This document shows positions 1 through 5,203 of a DNA stretch of 6,133 nt, piece after piece. The translations under genes were made by a program, and so were the position numbers. The notes under the pieces were generated by a model. The model was given only the letters and a program-made list of their open reading frames with translations, was not told the origin of the DNA and searched no databases. Location of the stretch: the NCBI GenBank assembly GCA_030611625.1, contig JAUWPK010000234.1, forward strand, positions 1 to 6,133. Reading direction: 5' to 3'. Numbering within the stretch: the stretch's first letter is position 1; each line of letters opens with the position of its first letter. Source of the DNA: Promethearchaeum sp. Its GTDB lineage: Archaea; Asgardarchaeota; Lokiarchaeia; Sigyniarchaeales; Promethearchaeaceae.

Positions 1-1
1 A

Positions 2-292
2 GATGGCAACACAGGATTATCTGTGATCGATATTTCCGACCCAACTAATCCGGGAACGCCCATCTACGAAGATACAACTGGAAATGCATTGTTTGTTTAT
101 GTTAGCGGAGATTATGCCTACGTGGCGGATAGTGGCAGTGGATTGGCGATCATTGACATTTCAGATCCGACCAACCCGGGAACGCCCGTTTACGAAGACA
201 CGACTGGAAGTGTATGGGATGTTCACGTGTGTGGAGATTACGCCTACTTGGCCGATGATAGCAGTGGATTGGCAGTCATCCAAGTCCGACAA
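2..292 (+). repeat. Tandem 126-bp LVIVD coding repeats
   Basis: Unit 1 is at 2-127, unit 2 at 128-253 and a partial unit 3 begins at 254. Each unit encodes 42 residues, beginning D-x-x-(S/T)-G-L and ending GDYAY(V/L)A. Units 1 and 2 are nearly identical in protein over ISDPTNPGTP and YEDTTG but differ at many third codon positions. The duplication is therefore not brand new, or has drifted under protein-level constraint. The array very likely continues to the left of the window. Confidence 0.85.
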
Positions 293-1018
293 AGGATTGA
301 AATGATAGATCCGATAATAACAAACGCTCCGAGCGATTTTTCCGCGGAATTTGGATACACAGGACAGAATGTATCATGGACAGCAACTGATCCCAACCCT
401 AGCACTTACACGATTGAACTCAACGGTTCGGAGATTGTAGCAGGACCTACAGCATGGGACTCTGGCTCAGCTATTATATATAATATCCCGGAACACTTTG
501 CTGTTGGCACTTATGTCTACACAGTCAACTTTAGGGATGACTATGGTAATTTTATAACTGAGAGCGTAACATTTACTGTGGATGCTGATATTACAAATCC
601 AATAATACTAAATGCTCCGAATGATTTAACACTACAATTCAACTATACGGGGCAGAGTATATCCTGGACAGCAACCGATTCCAATGACAATAATTACAAG
701 ATTGAACTCAATGGTTCGGAGATTGTAGCAGGGTATACTGGTTGGACGTCTAATATTCCAATTACATATGACATTCCGGACGGTCTTGCTGCGGGTATTT
801 ATAACTACAAGGTTACCTTTACTGATACTTCCCTTAATTCTATAACTGACAGCGTTACAGTTATAATAGAAAAGGTTGTAGATGATGATAATGGTGATGA
901 TGATGGGGGAATTCCCGGTGCCTCATTTGAAACGATTTTGATAATGTCAATAGGCACAGTAGCAGCTATAATTATAGTGAAGAAGAAGAAGAAGAAATAT
1001 CACTCAACTATTGAATAA
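2..1018 (+). CDS. Surface protein, 3' part: LVIVD propeller repeats, two Ig-like domains, C-terminal membrane anchor (5'-truncated)
   Basis: The frame is open to the left edge. The GTG at 23 is not the start, because the codons before it (from base 2) continue the repeat pattern. Visible parts in order are: two complete 42-residue LVIVD-type repeats (core DISDPTNPGTP, then GDYAYVA or GDYAYLA) and the start of a third; two Ig-like beta-sandwich repeats spaced 96 residues apart (NAP..D motif, SW/TATD, IELNGSEIVAG, and a D..x..T/S motif near the end); an acidic Asp/Gly linker with IPG; about 17 hydrophobic residues; and a KKKKKK tail. LVIVD repeats are known to form beta-propellers, and this order fits an outward-facing protein anchored by its C-terminus with the Lys tail in the cytoplasm. 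The ending resembles archaeal CTERM-type sorting signals, but I see no exact PGF motif. Ligand and function are unknown. Adhesion or cell-surface binding is a guess. The first 240 bases are about 47% GC by hand count, clearly richer than the rest of the window. Confidence 0.88.
   Translation, partial: DGNTGLSVIDISDPTNPGTPIYEDTTGNALFVYVSGDYAYVADSGSGLAIIDISDPTNPGTPVYEDTTGSVWDVHVCGDYAYLADDSSGLAVIQVRQRIEMIDPIITNAPSDFSAEFGYTGQNVSWTATDPNPSTYTIELNGSEIVAGPTAWDSGSAIIYNIPEHFAVGTYVYTVNFRDDYGNFITESVTFTVDADITNPIILNAPNDLTLQFNYTGQSISWTATDSNDNNYKIELNGSEIVAGYTGWTSNIPITYDIPDGLAAGIYNYKVTFTDTSLNSITDSVTVIIEKVVDDDNGDDDGGIPGASFETILIMSIGTVAAIIIVKKKKKKYHSTIE
308..874 (+). repeat. Tandem Ig-like domain repeat, 288-bp period
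   Basis: Copy 1 is about 308-595 and copy 2 about 596-874. Matching points (DPIITNAP and NPIILNAP; SWTATD twice; IELNGSEIVAG twice) are 288 bp apart. A 32-base block is identical except for one base between 413-444 and 701-732, while the surrounding sequence has diverged far more. This type of Ig-like repeat is, to my knowledge, common in secreted proteins of Lokiarchaeia. Confidence 0.8.
905..1000 (+). other. C-terminal membrane anchor / sorting-like signal of the surface protein
   Basis: Codons read GGIPG, then a hydrophobic stretch (SFETILIMSIGTVAAIIIV), then six lysines from a purine-only AAG/AAA run at 980-997. An acidic linker of repeated Asp codons comes just before. The layout (flexible acidic linker, IPG, helix, basic tail) is that of a stop-transfer anchor or an archaeosortase-type tripartite tail. 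Which of the two cannot be decided without seeing a sortase gene. Confidence 0.7.
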
Positions 1019-1045
1019 TGAAATGAACAACTAAAAAACTTCTAC

Positions 1046-1115
1046 GATCATCTGCACCTAGGCGGAGATGATCATCTGACTGAGTAATTTTCGGTCTTTT
1101 TTTCTTTTCTTTTTA
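1046..1115 (+). terminator. Hairpin followed by T-rich tract, terminator of the surface-protein gene
   Basis: A perfect 8-bp stem (GATCATCT at 1046-1053, AGATGATC at 1066-1073) encloses a 12-base loop containing CCTAGG. A strong T-rich run follows at 1097-1115. It begins 28 bases after the stop at 1016-1018. Archaeal termination depends mainly on the U tract, so the hairpin may be incidental or may protect the 3' end. GATCATCTG also occurs as a direct repeat at 1046-1054 and 1070-1078. Confidence 0.6.
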
Positions 1116-1273
1116 TCTTCTTAGTTAATAATTGACTACTGATTTAAGGATAGGCTTCACTACAGATGCAAGCATCTTTCGTTTGCCAGATTTTACTCCA
1201 ATGATTTTTATTTTGAGTATTTAGATATTGTGGGTGAAAAATTTATAACTCTTCTGGTATTTCACATAGATTT

Positions 1274-1366
1274 ATGATACAAGTTCGTACTGGTGGGGTT
1301 AGGCTTGTTGATGGATGTACTTTTATAAATTGTAATAACGTACAACAAAATTTCCTCATGATATAA
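1274..1366 (+). CDS. Possible 30-residue leaderless small ORF (doubtful)
   Basis: ATG at 1274 opens a 30-codon frame ending in TAA at 1364-1366. The peptide begins MIQVRTGGVRLVDG and has two cysteines separated by five residues (CTFINC). The only support beyond the frame is a TATA-like TTTATAA at 1242-1248, centred 29 bases ahead of the ATG. That is the same spacing as the promoters of the genes starting at 5100 and 5204 and suits a leaderless transcript. No family is recognised. Chance ORFs of this length are common, so this may be nothing, or a short non-coding RNA driven by the same TATA box. Confidence 0.2.
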   Translation: MIQVRTGGVRLVDGCTFINCNNVQQNFLMI

Positions 1367-1434
1367 TTTATTAACTAAAAGATATCGAAAATATCATTTC
1401 AAATTTTCATGATAAGGGATTATTTAAGAAGAGT

Positions 1435-2334
1435 TCACAGTAATTTTTTTTGAAATACTACCTTAGACAACTTGACATATTTCAAAGTATTTCTAATAGA
1501 TTGAAAATTATTAAGAAATGCATTAAATCGAGCAAAATCTAAGATAGGTACTCCATCAACAATGAGATTTTCCTTCAAATTACTCGATACTAAAATAATT
1601 GAATAGATGTGAAAGCTCTTGAATTTTTTTTGATTTATTGGATAATGCAATTTTTGGAGTAAACCTCCTGCAACAGTTGGATTTAGAATGAGTCGCTTTG
1701 CTCTCTGAAATTGTTCTTGAGCAGCTTTGATTAGGGCTGATTCATTTGCAGTTTTTGAATTCCATCTTTTTGCATCAATAAATAGGATATCATTACGCTC
1801 GCGAGCAATTACATCAACTTCATGACGTTTCTTGTTTATTGTATATCTAAATGTTCTGAAAGCATGATACCCATAATGGTTCAGAGCAGATGCAATAAAT
1901 TGTTCAAATTCTTGCCAGGTGAAAGCAATAAGTAAGTCTTCAATCGAAAATTTCCCAGTTAGATCCCGAATACAATGGAAAATTGAGGGATAATTCTTTT
2001 CAAGTGGTGTGTAAGTGTATGTTTTATCCTTATTTCTGATTATATTTTGTGGTTGAAACTTTTGAAAATTTTTATACTTGAAATTGTTCTGATTTTCAAT
2101 TTTATAATCTGGGGGTGAAAAATCTTCTTTCTCATTTGATTTTTTCTGAATATAGAACTTAGAAATATTATCATCTTGTAAAACTTCCAGACCTGAGTGA
2201 TATTCTATAGGAAATCTCGAAGGTTTTTCACTATATTCATATAAAAGTATTAATTCCTTAATTAACAACTCTAGAAGAATTTTTGACAACTCTAGAAGAT
2301 TAAATGAAGAAACGATTATAAATGGGAGTAACAT
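1435..2334 (-). CDS. PD-(D/E)XK restriction-endonuclease-like protein (Mrr-type fold)
   Basis: 299 residues. The C-terminal half carries the Mrr-like nuclease core: helix with WQEFEQF (residues 140-146, candidate first acidic residue E144), then a small aromatic/basic strand region, HEVDVIA with D174, and FIDAKRW with D187-x-K189. These three positions match the E...D...(D/E)xK metal-binding catalytic signature. A Gln-rich helix (AAQEQFQRAKR, 205-214) follows, as in Mrr-type enzymes. The N-terminal 130 residues match no domain I know: a Leu/Ile-rich helix (about 1-33), then a charged Lys/Asn-rich stretch. The likely role is cleavage of DNA, perhaps modified or foreign DNA, in the cytoplasm. 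No methyltransferase or specificity gene is present here, so a classic restriction-modification pair is not supported. The ATG at 2334 is preceded on this strand by a TATA-like TTTTTATTATG (2351-2361). The gene is divergent from the GTPase gene across 88 bp. The fold call is strong; the biological role is unknown. Confidence 0.8.
   Translation of the reverse strand: MLLPFIIVSSFNLLELSKILLELLIKELILLYEYSEKPSRFPIEYHSGLEVLQDDNISKFYIQKKSNEKEDFSPPDYKIENQNNFKYKNFQKFQPQNIIRNKDKTYTYTPLEKNYPSIFHCIRDLTGKFSIEDLLIAFTWQEFEQFIASALNHYGYHAFRTFRYTINKKRHEVDVIARERNDILFIDAKRWNSKTANESALIKAAQEQFQRAKRLILNPTVAGGLLQKLHYPINQKKFKSFHIYSIILVSSNLKENLIVDGVPILDFARFNAFLNNFQSIRNTLKYVKLSKVVFQKKLL
2265..2299. repeat. 14-bp direct repeat inside the nuclease N-terminus
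   Basis: ACAACTCTAGAAGA occurs at 2265-2278 and 2286-2299, 21 bases (seven codons) apart. On the coding strand it encodes two turns of a Leu-rich helix (LLELSKI, then LLELLIK), so it is a small heptad duplication near the protein's N-terminus. Confidence 0.6.
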
Positions 2335-2422
2335 TGTTAACTTATTGAATCATAATAAAAATCACCACAGTAAAATCAGTTTTTAATTACATGAAATTAA
2401 TAAATTCTGAGGCTCATATCCC
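2335..2422. promoter_or_regulatory. Divergent promoter region between nuclease and GTPase genes
   Basis: This 88-bp, very AT-rich spacer must hold promoters for both directions. On the - strand, TTTTTATTATG (complement of 2351-2361) is centred about 22 bases from the nuclease ATG. On the + strand, TTTTTAATTA (2381-2390) is about 37 bases and ATTAATAAA (2396-2404) about 23 bases ahead of the GTPase ATG. GAGG at 2409-2412 ends 10 bases before that ATG and could be a weak ribosome-binding site. Which TATA element is used cannot be decided by eye. Confidence 0.45.
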
Positions 2423-3838
2423 ATGGTAGAAACGAGAGATATTTCCAGCAAGAACAAATCATCATCCACCATAATTTTATCTGTATTTGAAAAAGAAGGG
2501 CCTGTTCCAAAGGTATGTGTTCCTGATAATATAGCTGAAGACAATCGGATGATTATCGCAATGAAATCGATCTCCCTACTTATGGGGGAGCAGATATACC
2601 AAGGGGGAGATTTCTTCGATTCTGTCAAATATTTTGGAATTTTACCATTTCCGGATTTGGAGCTCACCGGATTAACTTATTTTTTTTTAATCAAAGATGA
2701 AAATGCCAGGGGGAATGCCAAGGCTGCAACCATTTCACTTTTACTTGAAAGCAAAAGATCTTATTTCCTTTATGAAAATACAAAACAACTGTCACTTATG
2801 CTTGCGGAAACAGCGAATTTATTGACTTATGAAGTTCTTCCTCAAGAGGAAATAGATGAGATTATTAATTCTTTAGCCCAAAGAGTAGAGAAATTTATTT
2901 CAGAAGTTAATACTCCTGTTGAATTATTGAGGAAACTCAAGGTTTTATTTGTCGGTTTAGGTAATTCTGGAAAAACATCATATTTAAGAGCAATAAGCCA
3001 GAGATTTAGTGAGCTTACCGAGATTAGGCCGACCAAAGGAGTCGAAAGAACGGAAATCACCGTGTTAGGGCATCAATTACGAGAATGGGATCTTGGGGGC
3101 CAAGAAAAATATCGCGCCTCTTATATTAAAAATGCAGATCTGTATCTTTATGATACGAATTTATTGTTTTATTTCATCGATATTCGGGATGATCTCAGAT
3201 TTGATGAATCTTTTGAATATTTTGGTAAACTTATAGAAATATTGAAAGCCTTTAATCAATATCCCCCAATTATAATAAATTTCCATAAATTAGATCCTGA
3301 TATTTCAGATACAAATGAATTGAAAAACAAAATAGATGTATTAAGTAAGAAATTCTCTGAATTATCTAAAGGATTTAATATTAATTTTTTCAATACTTCA
3401 ATTTTTGACCCTTATTCTTTAAATAAATCGTTCTCCGGAGGAATAGGTGCATTAAGTCCAAATCGAGAAATTTTTGCGGCACAACTACAATGGTTTTCTT
3501 CCAAATTAAATGCGCAAGCCATGCTCCTTCTAAATGAGAGTTCTTTAATTTTAAGCGATTATGCTAAAAATAAAGAGGTTGAAATCGTTTCAGAGATTTC
3601 AGCTCCACATTTTCAAAATTTATTTAGAACATTCACAGATTTTAAATTGATAACCAGAGATCAAGCTGTATGGCAAATGGAAAATTCTTTGATTTTATTT
3701 AATCATTTTAACATTGATGACAATTCTCTTTACTTACTGACTCTGACAAAAAATGGAGAAGATATTGAAAAAAAATTTGAAAAAAACTTTCCAAAATTCA
3801 AAGAAAGAATCAAACTTTTAATCCAAACTTATCTATAG
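2423..3838 (+). CDS. Longin-like / Rag (Gtr)-like small GTPase / roadblock-like fusion protein
   Basis: 471 residues. Residues about 14-135 look like a longin/roadblock-type alpha-beta domain (strand STIILSVFEKEG, helix, strands GLTYFFLI and ATISLLLES, helix LSLMLAETANLL). A mostly helical linker follows. The GTPase domain spans about 172-340: G1 GLGNSGKT (178-185), G2 Thr in RPTKG (T204), G3 WDLGGQ (222-227, with the catalytic-type Gln), G4 HKLD (288-291) and G5 NTSIFD (324-329). HKxD in place of NKxD, and TSI(W/Y/F)D, are hallmarks of the Rag/Gtr family. Residues about 362-471 (LLLNESSLILSDYA, then FQNLFRTF) resemble the roadblock-like C-terminal domain of Rag proteins. No signal peptide or membrane helix is seen, so it should be cytosolic or peripheral on membranes. 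The ATG at 2423 is the first start after an in-frame stop at 2408. The 3' end overlaps the convergent transglutaminase gene by 10 bp. The GTPase assignment is near certain, Rag affinity is likely, and the flanking domains rest on pattern only. Confidence 0.87.
   Translation: MVETRDISSKNKSSSTIILSVFEKEGPVPKVCVPDNIAEDNRMIIAMKSISLLMGEQIYQGGDFFDSVKYFGILPFPDLELTGLTYFFLIKDENARGNAKAATISLLLESKRSYFLYENTKQLSLMLAETANLLTYEVLPQEEIDEIINSLAQRVEKFISEVNTPVELLRKLKVLFVGLGNSGKTSYLRAISQRFSELTEIRPTKGVERTEITVLGHQLREWDLGGQEKYRASYIKNADLYLYDTNLLFYFIDIRDDLRFDESFEYFGKLIEILKAFNQYPPIIINFHKLDPDISDTNELKNKIDVLSKKFSELSKGFNINFFNTSIFDPYSLNKSFSGGIGALSPNREIFAAQLQWFSSKLNAQAMLLLNESSLILSDYAKNKEVEIVSEISAPHFQNLFRTFTDFKLITRDQAVWQMENSLILFNHFNIDDNSLYLLTLTKNGEDIEKKFEKNFPKFKERIKLLIQTYL
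3768..3786 (-). terminator. U-rich tracts on - strand, likely terminator of the transglutaminase mRNA, inside the GTPase gene
   Basis: Runs of eight A (3768-3775) and seven A (3780-3786) on the + strand read as T8 and T7 on the - strand, 40-60 bases past the transglutaminase stop. They code for Lys residues near the GTPase C-terminus (EKKFEKNF). Confidence 0.35.
3829..3838. other. 10-bp overlap of convergent stop codons
   Basis: The GTPase gene stops with TAG at 3836-3838. The opposing transglutaminase gene stops with TAA on the - strand (3829-3831). The shared bases encode the last codons of both proteins, so no intergenic terminator exists for either gene. Confidence 0.9.
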
Positions 3839-5100
3839 TATTCTTTTTTACTACTTTTACTCTTCTTTATCGCGGCAATTCCAATTAAAGCAAATAGTAG
3901 AAAGGATCCTCCACCTACAGCTAACAAAAATATTGTAATCCAATCTGTTGGTGCATCCTCTGCAAAATTCACTTCAATGATTTTAAAATCCAAAGTCCAC
4001 GTAAAGTCGTAATTTGTAGAGTTTCCAATTGGATAGAAAAATGGGAATTCGGGCATTCCTTCTTCATCAGAATCTAAAAGATCTAATGGTGGATCAATCC
4101 CCATTCCATAATAATCTCCGATAGTAGTAATTAAATGGAGATAATCTATTTGGTTGAGATATTGCGAAATATCTTGACCAGATTCATAAAGACTATTTCC
4201 CCATGTTGGATCTGCAGAAACCCATCCCATATTAGGGATATAGTATTGTACCCAAGCATGACCAGGAATATTATTTGCCTCAGTTGAATAAGACCAAACA
4301 TCTCCAACTTCTGCTTCATATTTTGGCATTAATTCATCATTAACTAATGAAATACCTAGCACTTTTCTAGAGGGGATACCAATTGTTCTTAATAAAGCAA
4401 CCATTAGTGATGAATATTCAGAGCAATCTCCAGATTTTGTCGAAAGGGCAGCTGCTGCTCCAATGGGAATAGATAAAACCGTATATTGAAGATTTTTAAC
4501 CACGTATAAATAAATCGCTTCGATCATTTCATTTAATGAACTTTTCCCGTCAGTTATTGATTGAGCAGTATTAATAATATCTGTATCATTTATTTCCAAA
4601 TTGGGTTGGTAAGAAGTATAAAATTGGTAAAGGTTTGAGTTTTTATCATAATCGTCGAGTGTTAAATTATCTGGAATTTCATATTTAATTCCTGATGAAG
4701 TGATTTCATAGTTATATTGCAAATTGAAGGACTGATCTCCAGAAATTCCCTCCATTTCTTTGTAAAAATAATCGTAGGAATTATTATATATATCAAATTC
4801 ATCAAGAGTGTGATTAACTACATTATCAGGATTGATTTGAGTATGAATTTCACTAGATTGATCTACGGACCAGTTTTCTACCCTTGCCACCCAGATTTCA
4901 AAAACTGTCGGAGATACCTTATAAGATTGATAATCTATTGTATAATTTAGTTCATATGTAATAGAACTATTAGAATTAAACAAAAGATCATTTTGAAAAG
5001 AAAAGGCTCTTTGAAAATTAATACTTATTAAAAACGGAGAATATAGACATAAAATAATAAGAATAATAGCTTTGGTATTTTTCGAGAGAAATTGGATCAT
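3829..5100 (-). CDS. Membrane-anchored extracellular transglutaminase-like protein
   Basis: 423 residues. A hydrophobic N-terminus (about 9-27, AIILIILCLYSPFLISI) acts as signal peptide or anchor. A beta-rich Asn/Tyr/Ser-rich region (about 35-170) follows. The transglutaminase-like core (about 185-300) has the full Cys-His-Asp triad: C226 in SGDCSEYSSLMVALLRTIGI, H281 in PGHAWVQYY and D297 in WVSADPTWG. A Pro/Asp-rich stretch leads to a second membrane helix (about 388-410) and a short Lys-rich tail, KKSKSSKKEYYR. Several N-x-S/T sequons (such as N52, N76, N96, N145, N171, N360) fit an exported, glycosylated domain. Members of this fold act as peptidases, peptide amidases or cross-linking enzymes. 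With an intact triad, catalysis outside the membrane on proteins or peptides is likely, but the substrate cannot be told. TATA-like GATATATC (5126-5133) is centred about 30 bases ahead of the ATG. The gene is divergent from the longin/wHTH gene and convergent with the GTPase gene. Confidence 0.85.
   Translation of the reverse strand: MIQFLSKNTKAIILIILCLYSPFLISINFQRAFSFQNDLLFNSNSSITYELNYTIDYQSYKVSPTVFEIWVARVENWSVDQSSEIHTQINPDNVVNHTLDEFDIYNNSYDYFYKEMEGISGDQSFNLQYNYEITSSGIKYEIPDNLTLDDYDKNSNLYQFYTSYQPNLEINDTDIINTAQSITDGKSSLNEMIEAIYLYVVKNLQYTVLSIPIGAAAALSTKSGDCSEYSSLMVALLRTIGIPSRKVLGISLVNDELMPKYEAEVGDVWSYSTEANNIPGHAWVQYYIPNMGWVSADPTWGNSLYESGQDISQYLNQIDYLHLITTIGDYYGMGIDPPLDLLDSDEEGMPEFPFFYPIGNSTNYDFTWTLDFKIIEVNFAEDAPTDWITIFLLAVGGGSFLLFALIGIAAIKKSKSSKKEYYR
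3841..3869 (+). terminator. Pyrimidine-rich tract, likely terminator of the GTPase mRNA, inside the opposing gene
   Basis: Two bases after the GTPase stop the + strand is almost all pyrimidine with repeated T runs. The same bases, read on the - strand, encode the Lys-rich cytoplasmic tail of the transglutaminase-like protein. Archaeal RNA polymerase terminates at such U-rich stretches, so this is the natural stop for the GTPase transcript. Confidence 0.45.
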
Positions 5101-5125
5101 TCAAAAATAATGTGTTTTGAGATTT

Positions 5126-5133
5126 GATATATC
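5126..5133 (-). promoter_or_regulatory. TATA box of the transglutaminase-like gene
   Basis: GATATATC, self-complementary, lies with its centre about 30 bases ahead of the ATG at 5100-5098. With archaeal initiation about 25 bases from the TATA centre, the mRNA would be leaderless or have only a few untranslated bases. No Shine-Dalgarno sequence is visible before the ATG, in agreement. Confidence 0.5.
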
Positions 5134-5162
5134 TTTTGATTCATTTTGAGAAGTAATTCTGA

Positions 5163-5187
5163 CAACCAATTATAAATAAGTTGGTTG
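5163..5187. promoter_or_regulatory. Candidate operator: 7-bp inverted repeat flanking the TATA box
   Basis: CAACCAA (5163-5169) and TTGGTTG (5181-5187) are perfect inverted arms around an 11-base spacer that is the TATA element itself. The symmetry centre is at 5175 and the arm centres are 18 bp apart, which suits a dimeric helix-turn-helix protein. Binding here would block TBP/TFB. The regulator is unknown. The winged-helix protein encoded just downstream is an obvious candidate for autoregulation. Confidence 0.45.
5170..5178 (+). promoter_or_regulatory. TATA box of the longin/winged-helix gene
   Basis: TTATAAATA is a near-consensus archaeal TATA box centred 30 bases ahead of the GTG at 5204. 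An in-frame TAG at 5192-5194 limits how far upstream the protein can begin. No Shine-Dalgarno sequence is seen. Together these favour a leaderless mRNA starting at or near the GTG. Confidence 0.6.
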
Positions 5188-5203
5188 GTAATAGCTTCAT
5201 ATT

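Larger units (their letters stand above)
1019..1434. other. 416-bp intergenic region between convergent genes
   Basis: The region holds the hairpin/T-tract terminator near its left end and a TATA-like element with a possible 30-codon ORF at 1242-1366. Near the right end is a weak AT-only inverted repeat (GATAT 1381-1385, ATATC 1391-1395), on the 3' side of the nuclease gene. I see no tRNA, CRISPR repeat or longer coding sequence in it. Confidence 0.6.

Noticed and set aside
23..25. GTG as start codon of the surface-protein gene
   Set aside because: The frame is open to base 2, and the upstream codons (DGNTGLS) fit the LVIVD repeat consensus, so the real start lies outside the window.
84..305. 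73-codon ORF on + in another frame
   Set aside because: It lies wholly inside the LVIVD coding region and its apparent repeats only mirror the real repeat in the overlapping frame.
1046..1078. GATCATCTG direct repeats as a CRISPR or attachment site
   Set aside because: There are only two 9-base copies within one hairpin, with no spacer array and no integrase or tRNA nearby; palindromy plus the terminator explain it.
1381..1395. GATAT/ATATC hairpin as a terminator of the nuclease gene
   Set aside because: A 5-bp stem of mostly A-T pairs is too weak, and no clear U tract follows on the - strand.
2383..2667. 94-codon ORF on - strand
   Set aside because: It overlaps the start of the GTPase gene antisense, has no domain pattern, and would occupy the divergent promoter region.
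2842..3060. 72-codon ORF on - strand
   Set aside because: It is antisense to the GTPase G1 region, whose protein motifs are unmistakable.
4717..4950. 77-codon ORF on + strand
   Set aside because: It is antisense to the transglutaminase-like gene, with only Ile/Tyr-rich sequence as expected from AT-rich shadow frames.
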